A DNA stretch of 64,000 nucleotides from Paramoeba atlantica (taxonomy: Eukaryota > Discosea). Shown piece by piece: positions 37,643-47,248 of the stretch; within the stretch, counting starts at the first letter, position 1; each line of letters opens with the position of its first letter. The notes under the pieces were generated by a model that ran no database searches, had not been told where the DNA came from, and saw only the letters and a list, made by a program, of their open reading frames with translations. Both the position numbers and the translations under genes were made by a program. The DNA is taken from contig CDRNVI010000049.1 of NCBI GenBank assembly GCA_977017575.1, forward strand, positions 186,001-250,000, in the 5' to 3' direction.

Positions 37643-38690
37643 GTGACACCCGCAAAGAAGTCGAAAGATGCTTTATATGCTACGCGGAATCTAAGAACAC
37701 CTCTCAAAACTGCTTTATCCGCCCAAGAACGTAGGAATGAGGACAGTAAAGGTCACCCCAAGAAAACCCCTACTCCACGGAGAAATAGGCTCATCCGATA
37801 CCGGGTAGACCCAGAGACGCCTCCACTCACGGATCCTAATGAACCCATTCCAGGCCCATCTCAAGAGCAACCAGGAAGAGGACACGAAACCCAGTATATT
37901 GAAAACGCTGACGTTACACTCCCCGAGCCCAACTCAATGTCCCAAGGAAAGTCTGCCGCACTCCGAGAGTGCCAGGCCCAGGGATGTTCATGGCGCAGTT
38001 CATCGCACGGCGGATCCTGGCAAGCCTTCTACAACCACCTTCTACAACCACAAAGCTTGCGGAAATTTGTCGTCGAAGTCTGATGCAGACCGCCCTTCGA
38101 GGCAGTTTCATCATCTGGCAGAATCGAGAATCTGCCATGTGGACAGAAGCGCGTGTCTAGCGTTTGTAAAAGATGAGTCTGCGGAGCGTCATATGCGCCC
38201 CCCGGATTTATCTACGTATTCTCTGCCTTATGAAGGCATGATCAAATAAAAGCCGCATGCCGGCACGGCAACAGCACCCCCAATGAATGGTGGTACAGAG
38301 AAGGCTGCTTTCCATGCACCTCATGCGGAGGTCACTATGACAACCACAAACGATCGTCACACACACAGCTGCAAAGGAACAAAAACCGCCGCGCTCCTTT
38401 CTCCCGAACCTCCTACTCCGTCCAACGAAGTGAGCACCGCACCAACACCTCTATCTTCTGTCTGCTCCCACCTTTATCTTCTGTCTGCTCACTTCAGCTT
38501 AACACCTGCAAAGACGTGCCTTATCGATGCCGCCAGATTTGGGAAGAAATTCTCACCTCCGCCATTCGGAATGCGGTCTCAAATTCATTCTACCAGCTCC
38601 GCATCGAGGGGACCGCAAATGCCACATGGCGTATGCCTCACACGCATATAAATGCGTGCAACGTTGGCTGTGTGACTACTCGTGGCTGTG
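37643..38690 (+). mobile_element. Possible CRE-type LINE N-terminal relic with zinc-finger pieces
   Basis: A 146-codon frame (37643-38083) is basic and Pro-rich (KKTPTPRRNRLIRYR, EPIPGPSQEQPG) and ends with a Cys/His segment CQAQGCSWRSSSHGGSW. After a frame change, a second Cys/His piece (CTSCGGHYDNHKRSSH) appears at about 38330, and VPYRCRQIWEEILTSAIRN at 38515. Paired zinc fingers before the RT are typical of R2/CRE LINEs, but no RT follows here, so the assignment is tentative. Broken by at least two frame changes. Confidence 0.35.
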
Positions 38691-39235
38691 TAGAAGTACT
38701 CGTGTGAGTTTATTTGTCTGTGTGACAAGAGTCTGTGTGTGTTTAGTTGTCTGTGTGACTAGATGAGTCTGTGTAAGTTTGGGTGTCTGTGTGACTAGAT
38801 GAGCCTGTGTGAGTTAGGCGTCTGGGTTACTAGATGAGCCTGTTAGTTTGAGTGTCTGTGTGACTAGATGACTCTGTGTGAGTTTTGAGTGTCTGTGTGA
38901 CTAGATGACTCTGTGTGAGTTTTGAGTGTGTCTGTGTGACTAGATGACTCTGTGTGAGTTTTGAGTGTGTCCGTGTGACTAGATGACTCTGTGAGGATGG
39001 GTCTGTGTGAGTTAGCTGTCTGTGTGACTATACGAGTTTGAGTTAGCTGTCTGTGTGACTAGGTGAATCTGTTGAGTTTGGGTGGCTGTGTGACGAGATG
39101 AGACTGTGAGTCTAATTGTCTGTGTGAGTAGGTGAGTCTGTGTAAGTTAGGTGCCTGTGTGACTGGATGAGTCTGTGTATTTGTTTCTCGGTGTGATCGG
39201 ATGTGTCTATGTGACTGGATAGGTGAGAATTTGGG
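38691..39235. repeat. GTGTGACTAGATGAGTCTG minisatellite
   Basis: About 14 degenerate units of 35-42 bases of the pattern CTGTGTGACTAGATGA, GTCTGTGTGAGTT. Frames through it are accidental. Confidence 0.8.
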
Positions 39236-39715
39236 TGAACTTTCCGTATGACGAAAGTTGTGCGAGTTATATAGAGGCATGAATAATAGAAAACTCATGC
39301 GAAGACTGAAAACCCGACTGATTAAAGAGAGAAGAATGAAGGCGGAGGTGGAGATAAGTAGGGGCAGGTGATAAAGTTAACAAGAAAGAGTCGAAGGAGG
39401 TATGTGATTGAGCTGATAGCCGTGAATAAATTGGGACACTAGGTGGAGGATTGGGACACTAAGGTGTAGAAATATGGTGGCCACATATTTGACACAGCAT
39501 AGTTGCGTGCCATGCGAATTGAGTTGATGAGCTCAGTCGGTGAACGCGTGACAGTGGTATTAAGTGTCCATGTCCTGTAACCGCTTACGAGTAGTACAGT
39601 GAATGTTTGGGGCTGAGTAATGAGGAGTTATGGAGCGCCCTTCACCTAAGCAATAAATCGTTGTTTGATGGCTCGGCCGTTAAACAGTGGTTTTGTTGCT
39701 TGTTGAAGAGCGTAA
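39236..39715. other. No gene seen
   Basis: 480 bases with a small direct repeat GGGACACTAAGGTG/GGGACACTAGGTGG near 39435-39470. No coding frame. Confidence 0.4.
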
Positions 39716-39729
39716 CCAGCGACGCATGC

Positions 39730-40710
39730 TCATAATGGTGCATTGGTTTGGTCGGGAGCTCCAAGGATTGTTGAAGTACCGGCAGAGGTTCTTAGCGTAA
39801 TGGTGGATCACAGCGAATTAAGACGATCACTCCTCAGCATAATCAACGAAGTTCACGGTTGCATTTCGTATCGCGGTTGCATTTCTTGACTTTGCGAAAG
39901 TTTTTCCGTCTGTTTCTTTTAATGCGATTCGGGCTGCTCTCAACGCTTTCCAAGTGGGAAATTCTTTGACGCGAACAATAATGTGGATCTACGAAGGTTT
40001 GAGTGGTATTGTTCGTACTCCTTACGGAAATACAGATCCATTTCCTATAAACAGTGGAATTCTATAAGGGGATGTTCTGGCTCCTTATCTTTTTGTGCTT
40101 GTGGTTGATCGAATTCTTTATCAAGACTTAGAGGGGTGACTCTGGGTGGGAGCGCCTGGGAGTGCCTAGGATATCTTTCGTCGAAAATTTCTTCCTTAGT
40201 TTCTTAATATTTTTTTCTTCTATCGGAAGATACAGAAATCATGTTACTGGAATTCTATTCCAGTAGGATTTTTTCCAACTTTGTTCGTGCAAAATCCGAA
40301 CTTGGCGGGCCCATCCTGCGGATACCAGGGGGGGGTCACCCCCACGTGGGGTTGTAAAATTTGTTCAATTTTTTTTAACAATCAAGGGTACAGCGGTAGT
40401 TAAACAACCACAGCAATACGCCTAACGTTAAGACCGTCCAAGCGGTGGGCTTTTCTTGGTCGAATGAGCAGAGCGTCCCATCCAAGGGCCATTGAGGATT
40501 CTGGACCTCTTTGCGAAAATCATTTCACCAAGTCGGATCTCCGTAGAAGTTTACTGGGAGCGCCTGGGAGCGCCCGGGCAGGAGTCACCCCTCTTAGATA
40601 ACAAATCACTGGGCATCGTTCTACGGAGCAGCGGTACTTAGAACAGGGGAATTCAGGAAGTTAGGATACGGGATATCAACTACGCCGATGACATTGCTCT
40701 ACTCGCTTCT
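39730..40710 (+). mobile_element. LINE reverse transcriptase relic, split by a MITE
   Basis: Matches the RT inside the 11.86-15.2-kb element: IVEVPAEVLSVMVDHSELRR, then FLDFAKVFPSVSFNAIRAAL, IVRTPYGNTDPFPIN and GDVLAPYLFVLVVDRIL. After the MITE it continues DNKSLGIVLRSSG and INYADDIALLAST. A deletion removes the region between the first two blocks, and stops follow NSGIL and SSGT. Around 40720 it is joined to an RNase H segment, linking this RT family to the RNase H-bearing LINE. Confidence 0.7.
40131..40593. mobile_element. PIF/Harbinger-like MITE with TTA target duplication
   Basis: 463 bases with perfect 12-base inverted ends GAGGGGTGACTC / GAGTCACCCCTC. TTA stands outside on both sides (40128-40130 and 40594-40596), the TWA duplication typical of PIF/Harbinger. 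Sub-terminal GGGAGCGCCTGGGAG motifs occur at both ends. Taking the MITE and one TTA away restores the RT frame (YQDL then DNKSLG). No transposase inside. Confidence 0.82.
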
Positions 40711-40739
40711 ACCACTTTGGGCCAAAGATCAGTACCTCT

Positions 40740-41436
40740 CTTTAAGATTAGACGTCGATCCAGCTGAGTAGGCTGAGGCCGAATCGTTTCATGAGGCCCT
40801 TAAACGGATACCGGAGGGAGTAGAAATTGCTGTGATGTATACCGATTCGTTCTATGTTTAGAATTTCTTCCATCATGTACGTTCGCAACGCCGCATTATT
40901 GGATATCACAAGGTGGCAAATGGGGTTCTACTACAAGCTATTGACTGCGAGGTTCGATTGTTGAAATCAAGAAACTTTATTTGTTACGTATGCAAGGTAA
41001 GGGCACATAATGGGAATAAACACAATGAAAAAGCTGATGCTCTGGCTACAGCGGGCGCGCGAAAACCAGCTCCATTACCAGAAAGTAACAGGAAGAAAAC
41101 GTGCAATGTAAAGTGTAATGAACTCCTGACCTCGCGAAAAATGAATAGACTAATGTGTTCGAGAACTAATGTGAGCAAACATGTTAGCACCAAACGCCAG
41201 ATGTCACATTCTGCATGTAGAACAATGCCCAAAAAGGGTACCTCACTAACTATAAAGCCCGGAGTGGGTTTATCTGATAAGAACGAATGCCTATTCTTGA
41301 AGGGTCATGATATTGATAAAGAGAAAGTCCCTAAAGGAACAAGGGTGCTAAAGGAAACAGTGGTTTCCAAGAGAGAAGACTCACCCAAAAGAAAAGGGTT
41401 GTCAATTCTGTTATTACTCTATTGTACGCAGTGCTA
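40740..41436 (+). mobile_element. LINE RNase H domain and C-terminal tail
   Basis: The frame has SFHEALKRIPEGVEIAVMYT with DSFYV (third catalytic Asp), then CYVCKVRAHNGNKHNEKADA, the final RNase H motif. A Lys/Ser/Thr-rich tail of about 120 residues follows and ends with a stop at 41434-41436. One stop interrupts DSFYV-NFFHH. The most complete RNase H tail of this LINE type in the window. Confidence 0.62.
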
Positions 41437-41498
41437 GATCAGAAGCTATCCCGAGAAAAAACATGTAGTTTGTATAACCAGTCATCATTATCAAAATA

Positions 41499-42788
41499 AA
41501 TGGGTACGAAAGGGCGTCTTGAAGAAGCGAGCAGGAGTTCAGTGTCACCTGATAGTTCGGAAAAAGAAGCAAGTAACGTTAATGACATAATTCGTGAAAT
41601 TGTGAAGGTTGTGAACCGCGAACATAAACTTGGTGACTTGTGTGGGATGGTGTTGACAGAAGTGGAGGAATGATTGGGTTCTGTGAATAACCCTAACAAG
41701 GTATTTTCGGTTGTCTTTCGGAAAAAGCTGGACGACTTGTTTATTGAAGGACGACTTGGAACATGTGACAAGGCGAATCGGGAAGTACTTGAGACCAGAG
41801 TGAATTTCATCAAAGGAGATCCATACTACCGTACACCCCCCAGTAATAGAATCGATTTAAAATCGATTCTATTCCCAAAATCCTTTTGAGTCCAAATCTC
41901 TGTTACTGGGAGGTATGCTTTTTTGGTGGGAAAATATCTTTTTTGTTCATGGATGCATTGATTTTCTGCCAAGACAACCCCGCAACCACGGCATTCGCTC
42001 CCGCGCAACCACCCTCACCCAGCCCAGCGACCCCCACCCGCTCAAACGCCCCCTCCCCCCTCCAAGCACCCTGTCCAATCTCTGTTACTGCAGGTCAGCC
42101 CAAAAATGGCCAGATCTCTGTTACTGGGGGGGTCTATTACTGGGGGGAGCATACGGTTCATGTCAGTTGTGGAGGACATGGTGGGCGGTGAAAGTGGAAA
42201 ACACCAGTGGGAAGAGCTCCACGAGGCGGATCACCGCCACCTGTACTCCGTACTTGTCGAATTTGCTGTGCTTTTACAGTTACAAGCATTACCTAAAGGC
42301 TTCGCGCACCAATGCCCGGATGGGATGTACTACGCGATAAAGACTACTGCCGCTCGCGCATTGACTACTGCCGCTCCTGCATTGGAAAAGACGGTTTTAA
42401 GAAGAGTACCCCATCCCCCGTTGAGGAACGTGCTTTTGCGAAAAAGATTTACGAAAAGATGGGCTCCGATGAGAATGTGTCCGCGTATGTGAACACATCC
42501 ACTCCCGTGTCATTTCGATTATCAGGAAATAGTTCCACGCCATATGACATTCGGAACAGCGAGTTCTCTTTTGGATTGGATGCCACGGTCGCCCCATGGT
42601 GTCGGCTTCAGCCCCTGTGTCCGGATGGGAACGTACTTGTGTGGGATGCAAGGGAAAGGGACACAATGCCTTATCCAACTGGGCGTGTCCCGCATGGGCT
42701 CCCCTCCCAACCAAACCAATACACCATTATGAACATGCGTCGCTGGCTACGCTGTTCAACAAGCAACGAACCTCTGTTTAACGGCTGA
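41499..42788 (+). mobile_element. Broken gag-like or LINE ORF1-like region with a zinc knuckle
   Basis: An ATG at 41500 opens GTKGRLEEASRSSVSPDSSE and continues past a stop at 41668-41670 (KVFSVVFRKKLDDLFIEGRL) until a MITE at 41834. Beyond the MITE, frames read EELHEADHRHLYSVLVEFAV and later CVGCKGKGHNALSNWACP, a CCHC-type knuckle. Such a protein is usual as the first ORF of a non-LTR element. The frame shifts at least twice. Ownership by the neighbouring LINE is a guess. Confidence 0.35.
41834..42151. mobile_element. TA-flanked MITE with CCCCCCAGTAATAGA ends
   Basis: 318 bases. Left end CACCCCCCAGTAATAGA, right end the reverse complement of TGCTCCCCCCAGTAATAGA; TA outside both (41832-41833 and 42152-42153). 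A palindrome around ATCGATTTAAAATCGAT follows the left end. Interior C-rich; no transposase. Confidence 0.6.
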
Positions 42789-43755
42789 GCCGTCAAACAC
42801 CGATTTTCCCCACGTCACGAAGGAGCGGTGGTGGACTTCATGGAGAACGTGTGGCGTTCTGTTTCAGGAAAGCGTTCCAGATCATGTACACTGGCGAAAG
42901 CGCAAAGGAGGCCACCAGCTAGATAGTGCCACAGAGGAGCCCTTTCTTCTACAACAAGCATGTCATACAGCTCGATCACGCGGCTTGCAGATGGGGAAGC
43001 GACTTGCAAGCCACTCTCCTCTTGCGTGATGCGTTTCCATTCGTTGTGAAGATCAAGGAGGTAAGATCTGTTGTTAAATTCAGAAGTTTGTTTGAAGTTC
43101 GAAGCATGAAGTCCGTACCCTCTATTCGTGACATTTTTAGTTTTTTGAACTATCCTCTTCTTATCTAGCTCATATTTATCCTGCAATTCCCTACATGTAG
43201 GGCATCAATAGAGATCAGCTAAATGACTTTCGTTGAACCTCGGCGAGCAAACCCCCTTGTTATTACGCATACAGATCTCGGACGCCTCAGCTCTTTGCCT
43301 TTAGCCGGTAGTTTCGACGACCAATGATATTGGACCGACACGCAGGTCATCAATAATTTCTGGGTGGACTATGGTGAAAATGTACCCTAAAAAATATATT
43401 TTTGAAAAAACATTCTAACAAAAAACAAATGTGATTCGGCATTATTCTAAGATATTCTAAGACACTGCGACAGTTTTCCCTGATATACACAATAAAATTT
43501 ATCGATGCCCTGTAAGATCATCAGTGGTAATCTCAGATTTCAAATGAACCGGTTGATCTTCGTCGAGAGGAAGTTCCCTCACTAAACAAGATAAATGGAT
43601 TACCTCATTCGCATGCTGAGACTATGTGGAACGAGACTATGTGGAACGTCAAAAATTAACGCAGGTTTCATAATATCGGAGTGCATCTGAAAAAAGCGGC
43701 GACATTTGCTGAGTAATATCTGTAGTGTCCTATAGCTTCGGAATCTGTTTTGTCC
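42789..43755. other. No gene seen
   Basis: About 970 bases with a 123-codon frame on - (42815-43186) that I cannot assign and do not trust. No repeat structure is evident apart from AT-rich tracts near 43390-43500. Confidence 0.35.
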
Positions 43756-44329
43756 CCTCTACCCCTCTAACCTTTGTTTCGAGCATGGGGTACCTTGGAT
43801 GTCTAACGTGACATGCACGATGGACGCCACGACAATCCCATGTCGTTTAAGGAAACCGCCTGAAACTTTGCAAAAATTACTTTCTAGGCATTTCGTTAAG
43901 CGCGGAGGTAATTTTCAACGCAAGGCGCGCAGCAGTGGTGACTTATAAGTCGAAAACAACAACTGCTTTTGAGGAATCGACAAAAAAAACAAAAATTTCA
44001 GGATAGTATGCTTAAAAAGTTCATAAGACTCAAACTGCACTTATCTCTACTTGCGAGCGACGACGAAATCCGTTTCAGTAAAGCGAACGATAGAATCCTT
44101 GTTGGTAGGCGACTGGAAGAATCTACTTGTACATGCATGAATAGCTGTTTACACTGTACTGTTTCAATGACGTGATGCACTATGGATTTACTTTTCAAGG
44201 TTAAAATATGAAATGAAAAGTACAGAGTTTATTGCGATTATTTTTTGACAAAATTTTGTTTAATCGAATAGCATCGAACCGTGCACTAAATACTGATGAA
44301 ACTTATACAGGTTTGGTGACATGTGCTTC
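43756..44329. repeat. Dispersed direct repeat, left copy
   Basis: 574 bases nearly identical to 50511-51104. Shared start CCTCTACCCCTCTAACC, shared end GACATGTGCTTC. Copies differ mainly by a 36-base variant near the start. It contains the hairpin-forming motif TTAAGCGCGGAGGTAATTTTC also seen at 3840-3929. The right copy follows directly after the VIPER-like fossil. Confidence 0.85.
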
Positions 44330-44339
44330 CTGTTGGAGG

Positions 44340-45243
44340 TTCGGGGTCTCCTCCCGCGCGACGGGAGCGCGGCGGGAGCGCGGCGGGAGCGCGGCGGGAG
44401 CGCGGTACGACACATGAAATATGCGCATACTTCGTCGCTCACTCTCCAAGAACGCGTGAAACTTGCATGGAAAGCTTTTCACAGACTTAAGCCTCTCTGG
44501 AATCACCAGATAAATGTTCTGCTTCGCTTGCGATTGTTCGAAGCCCTTGTCGGAAGTGTGTTGTCATACGGATCAGCGTCGCTTGTTCCGACACTAACCG
44601 AACTGAGAGAAACGGATGTCGAGGTAAATAAGATGAGACGTTTAGCAAAAGGCACACCACTATGGAACGGGCACGAAAATACACCGACAACTGCGCTTTA
44701 TAGAGGCGACTCCAAGTTTTCTACGCAGTTACGCGTCAGCAGGGCAAAGCTTGTAGGACATTTATTGTGGCACGACTCGCCATTTCAAGAACTAATTCTT
44801 TGGAATGTGGACGAAAATGCGAGAAAGAAGTCTCTTTCTGAGATCTGCGCTGATGATTTGGGCATCGACATTTTGGAGATGAGCGAAGCAGCCTCGAACA
44901 GGGAACTGTAGCGCTCTCTTGTGGCCAATCTGAAAACCAAACTTGATGGTGTACCAAGGTACCAAGGTTGGTGTACTAAGGTACTTACGTACCTTACACT
45001 AGTAAAGCACACAATGCTCATCGCATACTAAGCACAAGAATCAATGAACATGACAAATGGGCTAGACTCCAATTTCAGGAAAAAAGTGTCGCAGTATGGC
45101 TTGAAGGAGATTTGACACACGTGTCTTGCGATGGTTCCGTGCAAAAATCGGGAACTTTGTACGTCAGTGGGGCAGGCGTCGCCCTGTTTCAGGGTGGGAG
45201 CTGCGTACTCCAAGAAAGCGTAAAACTGGACTCTGTGAATAAC
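44340..45243 (+). mobile_element. LINE C-terminal RT/thumb and RNase H start
   Basis: Frame 44400-44911 reads RVKLAWKAFHRLKPLW, RLRLFEALVGSVLSYGSAS and ETDVEVNKMRRLAKGT, homologous to the thumb of the 12.4-14.25-kb RT (RLTWAAFRKLSG, TEVEVNMMRR). After a stop, 45090-45243 has LTHVSCDGSVQKSG and GAGVALFQGGSC, the first strands of RNase H, before a MITE interrupts at 45244. A short GC tract of GGCGGGAGC units (44355-44402) precedes the frame. Confidence 0.62.
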
Positions 45244-45699
45244 ACTTCCTGTTGGAGGTTCGGGGTCTCCTTTAACCCTGCTAAACCGGTCCAAAGCCCG
45301 GGGCTATGTAAAAAAATACATAGAAAGGTGATGGAAGGATTTGCAACCTTATGAAAAGTGTAAAATTGAAAATTGTTGTAGCTGTTTTGCTCTGTATCAC
45401 TTTATTTATACATGTATGATGATTCAAGGTCGTGCAGCGCGGACATTGTAGCCGTAAACGAAAATATACTTTATGTTGTACTTTAAATGTGCTTTATATT
45501 GTGTGTGGATGATATACAGTTACGTGTAGTATACTGTATATTATAGTGTATTTACATGCATATGAAGATACATACATACATGTATATACACGTATGTACA
45601 CATGTGAGTTAAAGAAAAAGGAGGAGGGGGGGACGCGTCCGACCCAAGGAATTTGTCCCTAGCAGGGTTAAAGGAGACCCCGAACCTCCAACAGGAAGT
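45244..45699. mobile_element. MITE with perfect 40-base inverted ends
   Basis: 456 bases. 45244-45283 and 45660-45699 are exact inverted copies starting ACTTCCTGTTGGAGGTTCGG. The interior is AT-rich with TACATGTATATACACG motifs. It interrupts a LINE RNase H frame. No clear target duplication is visible. A lone half-end (GCTTCCTGTTGGAGGTTCGG) occurs at 44325. Confidence 0.75.
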
Positions 45700-45944
45700 A
45701 CCGCGTATGGAGCCGATTGTGCGCCCGCACTTCGAGCGAGATGCGCACACTTCCTGCTGAGGGCAGGGGTCGGACACCACAAAGATGCAGCGCGGTTGCT
45801 ACGTTACTAGGTAAACATACAGTTTTTAGAAACATAGAGTTTTTGTTTTCTACAACTCAGTTCAAATAATAAATTGAATTATGATAAATTGAATTAATTG
45901 AATAATTTGCAGTTTAATGAATAAACTAGATTCCAGCAGGGTAT

Positions 45945-46350
45945 GAAACTTGATGTAGAGTTAGTTCTTGTCTCATATAGCTTTGAATCCTGCAACGCAG
46001 GTGACCATAGATTTCATAGTTAGATCTTAAGACATCTTGTCTCACGTAGCACTTTTAAATCCTGCAAAACAGGTACTTTAGATTCAAAGTTAGATCTTTG
46101 GCACATCGTGTCTTGCATAGACTTTTAAAACCCTGCAAGGCAGGTAACGTACATTTAGATTCATAGTTTATCTTGAGACGTCTTGTCTCACACAGAAGAA
46201 GTCCTTACTTCCTCCAAGGCAAGCTCATTAGATTCATAATCTTTGAGACGTCTTGTCTCGCATAGCCTAAAAATCCTGCGACTCTCATAGAAAGCCTGCA
46301 ATGCAAGCATAGATTCAGAGTTAGATCTTTTGAGAGGTTCTCATAGTTCA
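45945..46350. repeat. Minisatellite, about 70-base units
   Basis: About six degenerate units containing TTGTCTCA, a small hairpin CCTGCAAxGCAGG, and AGATTCATAGTTAGATCTT. Non-coding. Confidence 0.65.
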
Positions 46351-46390
46351 GTTTTCTTAAAATTTACATTTATTAGTCGCACTACTTGAT

Positions 46391-46436
<46 letters not shown>

Positions 46437-46501
46437 CAGTTAGTTAGTTAGTCAGTCAGTTAGTTAGTTAGTTAGTTAGTCAGTTAGTTAGTTAGTCAGT
46501 C

Positions 46502-46536
<35 letters not shown>

Positions 46537-46627
46537 CAGTCAGTCAGTTAGTTAGACAGTCAGTTAGTTAGTAAGTTAGTTAGTTACTTACTTACTTAGT
46601 CGCTTAGTTAGTTAGTTAGTTGGTTAG

Positions 46628-46683
<56 letters not shown>

Positions 46684-46704
46684 CAGTCAGTTAGTTAGTT
46701 AGTC

Positions 46705-46747
<43 letters not shown>

Positions 46748-46834
46748 CAGTCAGTTAGTTAGTTAGACAGTCAGGTAGTTAGTAAGCTAGTTAGTTACTT
46801 ACTTACTTAGTTAGTCGCTTAGTTAGTTAGTTAA

Positions 46835-46905
<71 letters not shown>

Positions 46906-47060
46906 ATGAGTTAGATAGTTAGTTAGTCAGTTAGTTAGTTAGTTGGTCAGTCGGTTAGTTAGTTAGTTAGTGAGTTAGTTAGTTAGTTAGTTAGTTAGTC
47001 AGTCAGTTAGTTAGTTAGTTAGTTAGTTTGTTAGATGCTAAATTAAGTTACTAAGTTAGT
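46391..47060. repeat. (GTTA)n microsatellite
   Basis: About 670 bases of GTTA units with scattered GTCA variants; a larger pattern near 46540-46610 recurs near 46750-46815 (GACAGTCAG, TTACTTACTTACTTAG), so part was duplicated. Confidence 0.95.
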
Positions 47061-47248
47061 AAAGATCGTGGTTTGGTTAGTGAAAGAAGTTGGTTAGTGG
47101 GTTAGATTATAAACTTGCGAATATTGGTTCAATTTAACCGATTGTTCATTAATTTCCTAGTAATATTACTTTAAGCACTTGATGAATCTAGGTATTTACT
47201 GACACAGTTGTCTACTTATTCCCTAACTCCATTACCAAGTTATAGTCT

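Noticed and set aside
38691-39298. ORF on - with repeated HRQTNTQTHPVT-like residues
   Set aside because: Translation of the GTGTGACTAGATGA minisatellite.
42815-43186. 123-codon - strand ORF
   Set aside because: No domain, no conserved neighbour, located in a repeat island; not supported.
46391-47060. Telomere-like repeat
   Set aside because: GTTA tetramers without the G-run of telomeric repeats, and internal to the window.
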